NCBI RefSeq assembly: GCF_000282095.2
Contig: NZ_AKKC02000004.1
Span: 1,550,001 to 1,614,000 of the forward strand
Source of the DNA: Rhizobium sp. CF080
GTDB taxonomy: Bacteria > Pseudomonadota > Alphaproteobacteria > Rhizobiales > Rhizobiaceae
Direction: 5' to 3'
DNA length: 64,000 nt
How positions within the stretch are numbered: position 1 is the stretch's first letter; every line of letters starts with the position of its first letter. This document shows, in pieces, positions 45,900-54,866 of this stretch. A program made the position numbers and the translations under genes. The notes under the pieces were generated by a model that worked only from the letters and a program-made list of their open reading frames with translations, searched no databases and had not been told where the DNA came from.

Positions 45900-46679
45900 T
45901 CAGAACGTTCCGGGGTATTGCCCCCCGTCTATCAACAGGTTTTGCGCCGTTACGAATCCGGCCCTGGCAGAGCACAGGAAGGCAATATAGCTGCCAACCT
46001 CATCCGGTAATCCGTAGCGGCCAGCCGGGTTTTGTGCTGCCCGCGCACTCCAAATTTCCTCGAACGGCCGGCCGCTATCCTCTGCCAGAACCCTGACATG
46101 CTCGCGCTGGCCGTCCGAAGCGATGATCCCTGGGAGGACGTTGTTGATCGTCACGTTGTATTTGATGGTCTGACGGGCGAGACCGGCAACGAAACCGACA
46201 AGACCGGACCGCGCAGCATTCGACATCCCCAGCTCGACCTGCGCGATCTTGACGCTGCGCGAGACGATGTTCACCACGCGGCCGAAACCCCGCTCCATCA
46301 TGCCGTCCACGGTAAGACGCATCATATCGATCGGCGTCAGCATCATCCGGTCGATCCCGCGCAGCCAGTCCTCACGGCTCCAGTTGCGGAAATCGCCAGG
46401 AAGCTCGCCATCGGCGTTGTTGACGAGAATGTCCGGGCTCGGGCAGGCCGCCAGCGCGATCCTACGTCCTTCGAGCGTCGTGATATCACCCAGAACGGTC
46501 GTGACCTGGGCGCCGGTCAGATTGCGGATCTGGCTCGCCGTTTCTTCAAGCGTCGCCGCCGTGCGGGCCATGATGGTGACATCAACCTTCTCGCCCGCAA
46601 GCGCCAAGGCCGCCGCTTTGCCCATGCCGCGGCTTGCACCGGTCACAAGCGCCTTTTTTCCGGATATGCCGAGATCCAT
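45900..46679 (-). CDS. SDR-family protein lacking the canonical YxxxK
   Basis: A 259-residue short-chain dehydrogenase fold. The NAD(P) motif GASRGMGKAAALAL starts at 14, NNADGE at 87-92 and NIVSRS at 137-142. Where YxxxK is expected the sequence reads S153-N-A-A-R157 (GMSNAARSGLVGF), so the catalytic Tyr and Lys are replaced by Ser and Arg. It may use another mechanism, act as a dehydratase or isomerase, or bind cofactor only. It lies 9 nt after the dapA-like gene with AGG before the ATG. Confidence 0.83.
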   Translation of the reverse strand: MDLGISGKKALVTGASRGMGKAAALALAGEKVDVTIMARTAATLEETASQIRNLTGAQVTTVLGDITTLEGRRIALAACPSPDILVNNADGELPGDFRNWSREDWLRGIDRMMLTPIDMMRLTVDGMMERGFGRVVNIVSRSVKIAQVELGMSNAARSGLVGFVAGLARQTIKYNVTINNVLPGIIASDGQREHVRVLAEDSGRPFEEIWSARAAQNPAGRYGLPDEVGSYIAFLCSARAGFVTAQNLLIDGGQYPGTF

Positions 46680-46688
46680 GACATGACC

Positions 46689-47639
46689 TCAAGCGGCGAT
46701 GGCAGAGGCGGACTTGACCGTCCAACCGTATTTGCTGTCGAGGCCCAGTTCCTGAACGATGCGAATACCCTTCGCCAGCGCTTCGCCTTCAAGGCCCGTC
46801 AACGGCCGGCGGAGTTCGCCGGCAGGCAGGCCGACTGCCTTCATCAACGATTTGACCGCCACTGGGTTGATGGCGGAATAGTTGTAGTGAAGAAGGGGCA
46901 AAAGGTTTAGATAATTGGTGCGGAAATCTTCCGCTTCCTCGTAACTCACCCATGGGCGAGACATGACAGCGACTTCGGCGGGCGCGATGTTTCCGCTCAT
47001 GTTAGCCGTACCGTGGCCGCCAAGACTCATGGTCGGGACGACCAAGCCGAGATTGGGGCTGTCACAGCACATTACCGAAACATCCGGACGAGCGGCAAGA
47101 ACCTGCGCGACCTGACCCACACGAGCAGTTGATTCCTTGTGCACCACGTAGTTCGGGTGCTTGAAGATGCGCAGCAGATGATCCCAGTGCAGGTCGCTCT
47201 TCACACGCGGCGGATTGTTGTAAAGGCCGAGCGGAAGGTCGGTGGCATCGGCGATTTCCAGGAAATAGCGCTCGATATCGGCTTCCGGCGCGCAAATATA
47301 GGCGGGCGCGGCAATGACGGCGCCATCTGCACCGTTTGCGTGTGCAAACTTGACGTTCTCGATCGTAACATCGGTGTTATTGCCGGTGCATCCGAAGAAA
47401 ATCGGCATGTTCTCAGACTTCATCTTCGCCATTTCGACGATGATTTTTTTCTTCTCATCGGCGGAAAGCATGGAGACCTCTCCGGTCGAGCCCATGATCA
47501 GGATGGCAGATGTGCCATTGGATTCGTGAAAGGACAGGAGTTCGCGGAATGCTCCGAAATCAACGGCGCCGGACCGGTCGAATGGGGTAATCAACGCAAC
47601 GAAAGACCCCGTGATTTTGCGGCTTGCAGTTAGCGCCAT
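46689..47639 (-). CDS. Dihydrodipicolinate synthase/N-acetylneuraminate lyase superfamily enzyme
   Basis: A 316-residue class I aldolase-fold enzyme. It has GSTGE at 50-54, the YNNPPR motif with Tyr140, and the Schiff-base Lys168 in HKEST. The superfamily covers aldolases, dehydratases and deaminases acting on 2-oxo acids. The operon context (D-amino-acid dehydrogenase, carboxylate transporter) favours a catabolic member rather than lysine biosynthesis DapA. It is the first gene of the operon, directly behind a large palindrome at 47657-47683. The ATG at 47639 has GGAG upstream. Confidence 0.85.
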   Translation of the reverse strand: MALTASRKITGSFVALITPFDRSGAVDFGAFRELLSFHESNGTSAILIMGSTGEVSMLSADEKKKIIVEMAKMKSENMPIFFGCTGNNTDVTIENVKFAHANGADGAVIAAPAYICAPEADIERYFLEIADATDLPLGLYNNPPRVKSDLHWDHLLRIFKHPNYVVHKESTARVGQVAQVLAARPDVSVMCCDSPNLGLVVPTMSLGGHGTANMSGNIAPAEVAVMSRPWVSYEEAEDFRTNYLNLLPLLHYNYSAINPVAVKSLMKAVGLPAGELRRPLTGLEGEALAKGIRIVQELGLDSKYGWTVKSASAIAA

Positions 47640-47656
47640 CAGATTGCTCCGTAAGA

Positions 47657-47683
47657 TTAAACAATGTTTGAAACATAGTTTAA
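47657..47683. promoter_or_regulatory. 27-bp near-perfect palindrome, probable TetR operator
   Basis: TTAAACAATGTTT-G-AAACATAGTTTAA has 13-bp arms with one mismatch. It lies 18 bp upstream of the start of the DapA-family gene and downstream of a TetR regulator gene on the same strand. Size and symmetry fit TetR-family operators. Confidence 0.72.
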
Positions 47684-47696
47684 CACTCACGTCAGT

Positions 47697-47718
47697 CAAT
47701 GACTAAGAATGGTCATTG
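47697..47718. promoter_or_regulatory. Second inverted repeat in the same control region
   Basis: CAATGAC at 47697-47703 pairs with GTCATTG at 47712-47718 across an 8-bp spacer, 13 bp from the larger palindrome. It could be a second regulator site. Confidence 0.4.
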
Positions 47719-47915
47719 CGGCTAAATATTGAGCAATGTCTGCACAATAATAGCGCTCCTCCGCGCGGCCACGTCTTTCCTCGTTATCATGGTCTTTGGC
47801 GTTCCGAGACGTGCGCTGTATCTTCGTGAAATCTGAAAAATCTATTCAGGGATTTTTATGGAATTGGCTTCAATGGCATCCACTCCCGTTTCGAGCGAGA
47901 GCCACTTGCTGACTG

Positions 47916-48611
47916 TTATTTGACCGGCGGAGCCCGAAACCCGGCACAGACGAATGACTTCAGTTGCAAAATGATCTGCTCATCGTCATCAGTGTCGCAC
48001 AACCCGCCAGACAATTGCTTGAGACGATAGGATGATGGGTCGGAGTCTGTCAAAACCTGCATGACTGCACCGATTGCGAAATTATAGCGCCAAAAAATAT
48101 CCTTGCGCGTCATTGACGGAATGACTCGCGCCAGCGCATCGATGAATCGGAAGATCGCCGGATCGACGCGCCGGATAAAAAAACTCGTTGTCAGCTCACG
48201 CGGACGCGAACGGATCTGAAGGATCAGCCGCGTCAGAGGCCGCGCTCCGGATGCATCCCGGCTCAGCTGGACCATCGGCCGAACCAGAGCCTCGACGACA
48301 TCCTCCAGGGAAGGCAATTCCGGCGATGCTGCCTTTTCGCATGCTTCCAGCGCCGCGATGCGCGCATGCGTGTAGGGCTCCATCATCAAATTGAGCACTT
48401 CACTGATCAGTTCGTCCTTGGAACCGAAATAATAATTCACCGCCGCCACGTTGACATCAGCGCGAAGGGTAATCTCCCGAACCGTTGCCAGGTCGAAGCC
48501 CTGCTCAATGAAGACGCTTTGCGCCGCCGCAATAATCCGGCCACGAGGATCCCCTGCCTTTGCGTCCGAAGCTCCATCAGATGTCATCGCGGTCATTACT
48601 TTTCGTGCCAT
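47916..48611 (-). CDS. TetR-family transcriptional regulator
   Basis: About 231 residues. The N-terminal TetR helix-turn-helix is clear: GRIIAAAQSVFIEQGFDLAT, then REITLRADVNVAAVNYYFGSKDELI. A C-terminal ligand-binding helical domain of the AefR/YcdC type follows. It is transcribed toward the DapA-led operon, with the 27-bp palindrome between, so it probably represses that operon. The start is uncertain: ATG 48611 is given, 48596 is possible, and a longer frame to 48761 is less likely. Confidence 0.87.
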   Translation of the reverse strand: MARKVMTAMTSDGASDAKAGDPRGRIIAAAQSVFIEQGFDLATVREITLRADVNVAAVNYYFGSKDELISEVLNLMMEPYTHARIAALEACEKAASPELPSLEDVVEALVRPMVQLSRDASGARPLTRLILQIRSRPRELTTSFFIRRVDPAIFRFIDALARVIPSMTRKDIFWRYNFAIGAVMQVLTDSDPSSYRLKQLSGGLCDTDDDEQIILQLKSFVCAGFRAPPVK

Positions 48612-48883
48612 GCCGTGGGGATTCTCTGTCTCATCTGTAGTCAGGGGAGTGGTAAGTGCTGTCGCGGTACCGTGGTTTGCTATGCTATAATCAAGAGTAA
48701 CGCTACTAGGCAAATAAACCTCGGCTCGACTCATGGGGAGTCGGGCAGCCAGGCGCCGCATTGGATGTATGACAGAAACGCTGGATTGAGAAGTTGCGGT
48801 GATGTCAGGTTAACTGGTCGTGAAGCTGTTGCTGGGTAGAGGGCTTCATGATGCAGCCCAAAGTCCGCTACAAGCGTCGAACT

Positions 48884-49387
48884 TTAAAAGACGACCGGAT
48901 GGATTGCGCCGGTCTGGACATTCGCCAGTCCCTGAGGGGCATAATCGCTCGGCGCCACCAGAACCCAGCGCCACGGTGCGCAAGTGACAGTGGCCCAGGC
49001 CAAACGCTCGGGAAAGCCCGGATACCAGCGTGGCTGGAAACTCGGTTCATACATCCAGTCAACCTTCTCGCCCTCGGAATACAGCGCCTGCATCTCGACA
49101 TGCAGGGCTTCCGCGGGGCGACAGCTCATCAGGCCAGCAACCTCGTACCGAACCCGCGCCGCCAGCTCGCCTTCGCGCACCAAGGCCCAGCCACCATCAT
49201 TGTCGGCGAGCGAGTTGACGGCCTTGGCCATCGCCTCGTTGGAAGAGCTGACGCACCAGACATTGTGCTTGTCATGCGCCATCGAGCAGGCGAGAGCCGC
49301 GTCCGGCGTGCGCGGGCCGCAACCGAGCCAGAACATCTTCGAGACCGCCGCCTTGCCGGAGAATCGGTCGACGATTGAAATTTTGTA
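48884..49387 (-). pseudogene. C-terminal remnant of an adenine-deaminase-like gene
   Basis: The frame ending at 48884 encodes about 168 residues that look like the C-terminal third of an adenine deaminase of a type distinct from the intact one at 55757. It runs from ISIVDRFSGKAAVSKMFWLG through ACSMAHDKHNVW (compare TVSHDAHNLMVVG in the intact gene), GGWALVREGEL and VAGLMSCRPAEAL. Upstream of about 49387 the similarity stops abruptly; the metal-binding N-terminal two thirds are absent. The reading frame itself is still open. It is most likely a deletion remnant. Confidence 0.72.
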
Positions 49388-49551
49388 ATGTTGCGTGTCT
49401 CGTCGCGCTGCACGAGACCGTCTACGACCCGCGTCGAGGCTGATGTCGTTGACGGAGCGTGCAGTCACGGGTCTGGCCCTGTCGGTCATTGCTGTGTTTG
49501 TATCTCTCCGACATTCCGATCGGCATACCGGAGTTCGCTGGCTATCGATTT

Positions 49552-50490
49552 CTATCTCGCCGGCTCGATGACGCCCTTGCGCTCTACGATCAGACCATAT
49601 TGCGATGGTTCCCGGTGGCGGGCAAAATCGAAGATGGTGCGCTTGTACAATGTGCCCATGTCGAGATCGCATTTCGCGTTGACGAGTTCGTCGCCGGTCG
49701 TCGATGCCATGGCGATGATTTGGCCCGAGGGTGCCACGATCATCGACAGGCCGATCATGTTGGTACCTTCCTCGCAACCGGCCTTGGCGGCGGCGGCAAC
49801 CCAAGTGGCGTTCTGATAGGCGCCAGCCTGCAGCGACAATTGATGGTGAAAGCCGGTCAACTGATCGAAATCGAAAACGCCGGTATGATTGTCCGGGGTA
49901 TTATAGCCGATGCAAATCAGTTCGGCGCCCTGCAGCGCCATGACGCGATAGGTTTCAGGCCAGCGCCTGTCGTTGCAGATACACATGCCGACGATCCCGT
50001 CCAGGGTTCGCCAGACGGGGAAACCGAGATCGCCCGGCTCAAAATATCGCTTTTCCAGATGCTGTGCCGTCCGGCCCGGTACCGGTTCGGCGTGGCCGGG
50101 CAAATGAATCTTGCGGTACTTGCCGACGACGCTGCCGGATGCATCGACAATAATGGCCGTATTGAAGTGGTGCGTCACTCCGTGTTCGACGGCGAGTTCG
50201 GCATAACCGATATAAAAGCCGATCCCGAGTTTTTTTGCTTCCTCAAACAACGGTAGGGTTTCCAGGCTTGGCATCTCGGTTTCGAAATAGGCATCGAGTT
50301 CCTGTTGGTCGTCGATCAGCCAGCGGGGAAAGAAGGTGGTGAAGGCGAGCTCCGGGAAAACGACGAATTCGGCGCCGCGCGCCTTTGCTTCGCGCAGCAG
50401 CGCTATCTGACGTTTGACGACCTGCGTGCGGGTGTCCGCCTTGGCGATCGGCCCCATTTGTGCGCAAGCAATATTGATAGTGCGGCTCAT
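49552..50490 (-). CDS. N-carbamoyl-D-amino-acid hydrolase (nitrilase superfamily)
   Basis: A 312-residue carbon-nitrogen hydrolase. The catalytic triad is Glu47 (FPELAF), Lys127 (KYRKIHLPG) and Cys172 (MCICNDRRWPE), identical in position to the Agrobacterium D-carbamoylase, whose CNDRRWPE motif is also shared. It cleaves N-carbamoyl-D-amino acids to D-amino acid, CO2 and ammonia, the last step of hydantoin breakdown. Close relatives act on N-carbamoylputrescine or other carbamoyl compounds, so substrate is probable rather than certain. The ATG at 50490 is where homology begins. It is divergent from the flavin monooxygenase gene at 50754. Confidence 0.87.
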   Translation of the reverse strand: MSRTINIACAQMGPIAKADTRTQVVKRQIALLREAKARGAEFVVFPELAFTTFFPRWLIDDQQELDAYFETEMPSLETLPLFEEAKKLGIGFYIGYAELAVEHGVTHHFNTAIIVDASGSVVGKYRKIHLPGHAEPVPGRTAQHLEKRYFEPGDLGFPVWRTLDGIVGMCICNDRRWPETYRVMALQGAELICIGYNTPDNHTGVFDFDQLTGFHHQLSLQAGAYQNATWVAAAAKAGCEEGTNMIGLSMIVAPSGQIIAMASTTGDELVNAKCDLDMGTLYKRTIFDFARHREPSQYGLIVERKGVIEPAR

Positions 50491-50753
50491 CCACCAGCAT
50501 CCTTGTTTCGGACATGGCCGTAAAGACCTTCGTCGCCTAGCCTCTCCAAGATGGCGGAGACTTACAAGACGCATTTTTCGGACGAATTTTTCCGCTGTAT
50601 CCCTTAACCCCGCAGCCTTCCGCTTGTGCCTGCGGCGACCGTTGCCAAAGTCGCAACGGTCGATGCCGACAATTGCGCTTGTGCGCGGCGCGCATCACTC
50701 CTTAATTCTTTCGTCATTCCCAAAATGCCCGATGGTCAATCGAGGAGCCTGAA

Positions 50754-52085
50754 ATGCGTCGCAAAGACAAAATCAAACTGAATGCCTATATGACGTTCAC
50801 CGGCAACCATTTCGCCGCCTGGCGTGATCCGAACTCCACGACCGGCCTGCAACTGGCTCATTACGCCCAGCTGGCAAAGGCAGCCGAAGAGGCCAAGATG
50901 GATGCGGTTTTCCTGGCCGACGGCGTCAGTGTACCGCTGGACAATCCGACCGCCGCAAGCCGAAACGCCCACAATGGCGTGCGACCGTTCGAACCCGTCA
51001 CGCTCCTGTCCGCCCTATCGGCCGTCACCAGCCATATCGGTCTGATTGCCACAGCATCCACCAGTTTTTACGAGCCCTATAATCTAGCCAGGCTGTTCGG
51101 GTCGCTCGACAATCTGAGCGGCGGCCGCGCCGGCTGGAACCTTGTGACGTCAGCAGATCCGTTCTCCGCATTGAATTTCGGCCTCGTCGACCAGCCGGAT
51201 CATGGCGAGCGTTATGTCCGGGCCGAAGAATTCGCCGATATCGTCTTAGGCTTGTGGGACAGTTTCGAGGAGGATTCCTTTCCGCGAAACCGTGAAACGG
51301 GTGTCTATCTCGATCTCGACAAGGTCCATATGCTCAACCATCACGGCAAGTATTATCGTGTCCGGGGGCCGCTCAACCTGCCGCGTTCGCCGCAGGGGCA
51401 TCCTGTCGTGGTACAGGCGGGGGCATCGGAACCGGGACGACAGCTCGCCGCCCGAACCGCTGAGGCGATTTTCTCGGCCCATGACAAGACTGCGGATGCG
51501 GTCGCGTTCTATTCCGATCTCAAGGGGCGCATGCCGGCCTTTGGCCGGGAGGCCGATGACATGAAGATCATGACGGGCTTCCTGCCGGTGATCGGCAGCA
51601 CGCAGTCGGAAGCGGAAGACCGGTATGCCCGGCTGCAGGATCTGATTGATCCGGAAATCGGCGTCGATCGCCTGTCCAATCTGCTTGGCGGCATTGACCT
51701 CAGAGGCTATCCGATCGATGGACCCTTGCCGGACATGCCGGAAACGAACCGCGAGAAAAGCCGGCAAGCGCTGATGGTCGAAATGGCGCGGCGCGACAAC
51801 CTGACGATCCGCCAGTTGTATCAGCGCGTGATGGGGTCCTCTGGGCACTTTCAGGTGATCGGCACGCCCGAGCAGATCGCCGACGCGATGGAAGAACGTT
51901 TCGAGGCCTATGGCACTGACGGTTTCAACGTCATGTCGCCGGTCTTCCCGGGAGATCTCCTGACCTTCACCACGACTGTGGTCCCGGTCCTGGTGCGCCG
52001 CGGCCTGTTCCGCTCGGAATACGAGGGCACGACATTGCGGAATCATCTGGGGCTCAAGAAGCCCGGGAACCGGTTTGCCGCATGA
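50754..52085 (+). CDS. LLM-class flavin-dependent monooxygenase (NtaA/SnaA/DszA family)
   Basis: A 443-residue bacterial-luciferase-like monooxygenase: KLNAYMTFTGNHFAAWRDP at the start, LSGGRAGWNLVTSADP and a C-terminal GTPEQIADAMEERFEAYGTDGFNVM. Members use FMNH2 and O2 to cleave C-N or C-S bonds (nitrilotriacetate, alkanesulfonates, dibenzothiophene sulfone). A flavin reductase partner is not encoded nearby. The gene starts behind GAGGAG and ends at a bidirectional hairpin shared with the convergent ABC operon. A paralogue sits at 59144-60445. Confidence 0.9.
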   Translation: MRRKDKIKLNAYMTFTGNHFAAWRDPNSTTGLQLAHYAQLAKAAEEAKMDAVFLADGVSVPLDNPTAASRNAHNGVRPFEPVTLLSALSAVTSHIGLIATASTSFYEPYNLARLFGSLDNLSGGRAGWNLVTSADPFSALNFGLVDQPDHGERYVRAEEFADIVLGLWDSFEEDSFPRNRETGVYLDLDKVHMLNHHGKYYRVRGPLNLPRSPQGHPVVVQAGASEPGRQLAARTAEAIFSAHDKTADAVAFYSDLKGRMPAFGREADDMKIMTGFLPVIGSTQSEAEDRYARLQDLIDPEIGVDRLSNLLGGIDLRGYPIDGPLPDMPETNREKSRQALMVEMARRDNLTIRQLYQRVMGSSGHFQVIGTPEQIADAMEERFEAYGTDGFNVMSPVFPGDLLTFTTTVVPVLVRRGLFRSEYEGTTLRNHLGLKKPGNRFAA

Positions 52086-52086
52086 C

Positions 52087-52119
52087 AAAGGAGCCGCCAG
52101 CATGGCCGGCGGCTCCTTT
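52087..52119. terminator. Bidirectional rho-independent terminator
   Basis: AAAGGAGCCGCC (52087-52098) pairs perfectly with GGCGGCTCCTTT (52108-52119) over a 9-nt loop, placed between the convergent ends of the monooxygenase gene and the binding-protein gene. A-rich and T-rich flanks serve both directions. Confidence 0.88.
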
Positions 52120-52144
52120 CCCTCGAAAGCAAAAGCGAGTGTTG

Positions 52145-53164
52145 TCAGCCTTTCAGGGCTGCATGCGCTTCGTCGGCGACCGAATAGTCGATACACTTCG
52201 ACAGATCCGGAATGCTGGTGCGGCCGGACGCCTTGGCGGCATCGATCATCGGGCCGTTGATGAGATCCTTGTCGAGGGTGAACAGCGGGTAGTTCGGTTT
52301 GTCGGCCGGGCGCAGCAGGCCGATCTGGACCTCGTTCTCCTCGATCTGATGCTCGTAATTGAGCGAATAGTCCCGCCCGTATTTTTCAGTGGCGTATTTG
52401 GCCGCCACCTTCGGGTCCTTGGAGTTTTCCGCCCAGCCCTGGATCATGGCCTTGACGAAACCGACGACCGCGGGACGATTGGCATTCAGATAGGCGCGCG
52501 TCGTGAACAGCAGGCCGGAATAGGACTTGAAGCCGAGATCGTCAAACAGCGTGAAGAAATAGTCCTTGTTCGGGGTCATGCCCATATGCTTGAGCTGCAG
52601 AGGCTGATCGGTGGCGTAGCCGATATGGCCGTCGCCCTGACCCGCAACCAGCGGTTCCGGCGAATAACCGACCTCGACAAGCTTGAGTTCCGGCGGCAGC
52701 TTGTTGATGGCGAGCGTCGCTTCCAGCGTGGTTTTCACGGTCGCACCCTTGCCCAGGAAGGTTGCGCCGACCATGTCCGCGGGTTTCAGAATCGGCCGTT
52801 TGGCTAGCGACAGAATCCCGAGCGGCGAGCGCTGGAACGTGACGCCGATGAGGACGAAGTCGTTGCCTTTGTTGACCGCATCGATGAACGGGATCCAGCC
52901 GGTGATGCTGACATTGGCATTGCCCGCGGCGACCGCGACGGGACCCTGCGGGGCATTCGGGCCGCCCGGCGCATAGGTGAAGTCGACGCCTGCCGATGAC
53001 ATGTAGCCCTTTTCGAGGGCGACCCACAGGCCGGCATATTCGATGTTGGGGATCCAGGCGAGCTGCATGCTCAAAGGCGTGGCAGCCCTCGCCATTGACG
53101 GCAGAAAAGGCAACATCGCCGCACCGGCGATTGACGTGAGCATCGTTCGGCGATTTACCAGCAT
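52145..53164 (-). CDS. NitT/TauT-type ABC transporter binding protein (module A)
   Basis: A 339-residue SsuA/ThiY-like solute-binding protein. The N-terminus NRRTMLTSIAGAAML with paired Arg is a probable Tat-type or Sec signal. The mature part has LQLAWIPNIEYAGLWVALEKG and PGGPNAPQGPVAVAAGNANV, close to pyrimidine-precursor (THI5/NMT1-like) receptors. It is the last gene of the operon ade-ATPase-permease-permease-binding protein. Its paralogue is at 62005. Confidence 0.88.
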   Translation of the reverse strand: MLVNRRTMLTSIAGAAMLPFLPSMARAATPLSMQLAWIPNIEYAGLWVALEKGYMSSAGVDFTYAPGGPNAPQGPVAVAAGNANVSITGWIPFIDAVNKGNDFVLIGVTFQRSPLGILSLAKRPILKPADMVGATFLGKGATVKTTLEATLAINKLPPELKLVEVGYSPEPLVAGQGDGHIGYATDQPLQLKHMGMTPNKDYFFTLFDDLGFKSYSGLLFTTRAYLNANRPAVVGFVKAMIQGWAENSKDPKVAAKYATEKYGRDYSLNYEHQIEENEVQIGLLRPADKPNYPLFTLDKDLINGPMIDAAKASGRTSIPDLSKCIDYSVADEAHAALKG

Positions 53165-53293
53165 GGAAAACTCCTGGATAGCGATAGGGTTGGACGGGAT
53201 TAGACGCAGGTTTCAACCGCTTGAGAAGCGCAAAGATCGGTACGTTGCGTTGCATGGACGCGTACGATCGTCCCGCATTGCAAGCTCCTCAGC

Positions 53294-54112
53294 TCAGTCC
53301 CAGCGGTCGCGGACGATACGTTCGGCGGAGATGGCAAGAAGAAACCCAATGACCGAGATGATGGTCGCGACAAGGCTTGCCCCGAGCGCCCGCGTCATAT
53401 CGAAACTGTCCCTGGCTTCGCTGAAAACCGAACCCAGACCGCTGGTGCCCATCGCAAATTCGGCGATGATCGCAGACAGCACGGCACTGGCGGCCCCAAG
53501 CCGAAGGGCTACCATCCAGTGTGGCACGGCTGCCGGCAGCGCGAGATAGCGCAACTGCATCCATGTCGAGGCGCCATTGACCCGGAACAGATCGGCGCTA
53601 CCGGGGGGAAGCGCCCGAAGGCCGGACCCTGTGAAGACGAAGGACGGGAAGAAGCTGATAACCGCCACGATCGCAATCACGGTTCGGATATCGTATCCGA
53701 GCAAGCGCGCGATGACCGGCACGAGCGCGACGGCCGGGACTGCCGTGAAAATCAGGGCCAGAGGCGTCAGCAGGCCCGAAAACAGCCGGGAATACCAGGC
53801 CAGTATGGCCGCGACGCTGCCAAGCAGCATGCCGATGACCGTTCCGATAATCGCAACGGCGAGCGTCTGCAGGCCGGCGAAGGCGAAAAGGCCCAGATTG
53901 GTGGCGACCTGATGCAGGACGCTGAGCGGAGGCGGCAGCACGATCGCATTGTAGCCACTGATCAGCACCCAGGCCTGCCACGCTCCGAGGATGATGATGA
54001 CGCCCCAGAAACGAGCGACGAACCGCGCGAAGATCGAATATAGCCACCGCAGTGGATTGGCATCGATGGGCTCGGCCGTAACGCCTTGTTCAGGTTCCAT
54101 CGCCTTATCCAA
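53294..54112 (-). CDS. NitT/TauT-type ABC transporter permease (module A)
   Basis: A 272-residue permease with about six membrane helices and a FRVNGASTWMQLRYLALPAA loop in the EAA position. It overlaps the upstream permease gene by 8 nt. SsuC/TauC family. Confidence 0.88.
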   Translation of the reverse strand: MDKAMEPEQGVTAEPIDANPLRWLYSIFARFVARFWGVIIILGAWQAWVLISGYNAIVLPPPLSVLHQVATNLGLFAFAGLQTLAVAIIGTVIGMLLGSVAAILAWYSRLFSGLLTPLALIFTAVPAVALVPVIARLLGYDIRTVIAIVAVISFFPSFVFTGSGLRALPPGSADLFRVNGASTWMQLRYLALPAAVPHWMVALRLGAASAVLSAIIAEFAMGTSGLGSVFSEARDSFDMTRALGASLVATIISVIGFLLAISAERIVRDRWD

Positions 54113-54866
54113 ACCGGTGAGAGACGTAATGTTCGATCAGGCTGGTCAGAGCCATCATCGACAGCGAGATCGCCACCGATAACAGCACTGCGGACCAGAG
54201 CATCGGGATCTGGAAATTCTGCATTGCGGCGACCATCAGCAGACCAACGCCCTGCGGCGCGCCGAACCATTCCCCGAGAATCGTGCCGATCAACGCAGCA
54301 GGCACGGCAAGTTTCAGGCCGGCCGCAATCGACGGCAGCGCGGCTGGCAGTTCCAGCCAGCGGAAGCGGTCGTAACGATTGGCGCCATAGGCCGTGAACA
54401 GGTCGCCGTGAGTGTTGTTTACGCTCAGCAAGCCTGACGACGTCGCATTGTAGACCAGGAAAAACACATTGAGCGCACAGATGGCGATCGGCGTCGCCGC
54501 CAACCCGAAAAACACGATCAGCAGCGGGGCCAGCGCGATCGCCGGGATCGCGTGAATTACGGCGGTCGTCTGGTCGGTGCCGACTTTCAACCTGGGCCAC
54601 AGATGCCCGAGCAGGGCGAACCCGAAACCCATGACGAAACCTGCGACATAACCGAGAAGAACGGAGCGAACCGTCGCGGTCACGGCGCGCTGGAATGTGC
54701 CGAAGCGCGATGGCGTGGCCAGCACGTCGAGGACGCTGGTCAATGTCGGCCAGCCCATTCCGGCAAGCCGGTAAGCGCCGATAACCTGCCACAGAACCAG
54801 GAAGAGGATCACCCCGACTGCCCCGGTTAGAAGGTTCTTCGCCATGCTGCCGTCGCCGCTGTTCAT
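54105..54866 (-). CDS. NitT/TauT-type ABC transporter permease, second subunit (module A)
   Basis: A 253-residue permease with an EAA-like loop (LFTAYGANRYDRFRWLELPAALP). Its ATG overlaps the ATPase stop by 4 nt, so it is translationally coupled. It pairs with the permease at 53294-54112. Confidence 0.88.
   Translation of the reverse strand: MNSGDGSMAKNLLTGAVGVILFLVLWQVIGAYRLAGMGWPTLTSVLDVLATPSRFGTFQRAVTATVRSVLLGYVAGFVMGFGFALLGHLWPRLKVGTDQTTAVIHAIPAIALAPLLIVFFGLAATPIAICALNVFFLVYNATSSGLLSVNNTHGDLFTAYGANRYDRFRWLELPAALPSIAAGLKLAVPAALIGTILGEWFGAPQGVGLLMVAAMQNFQIPMLWSAVLLSVAISLSMMALTSLIEHYVSHRFG

Noticed and set aside
37502..47639. Hydroxyproline catabolic operon (DapA-like plus DadA-like enzymes)
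   Set aside because: No proline/hydroxyproline epimerase or ketoglutarate semialdehyde dehydrogenase is present, and the molybdoenzyme and PLP lyase do not belong to that pathway.
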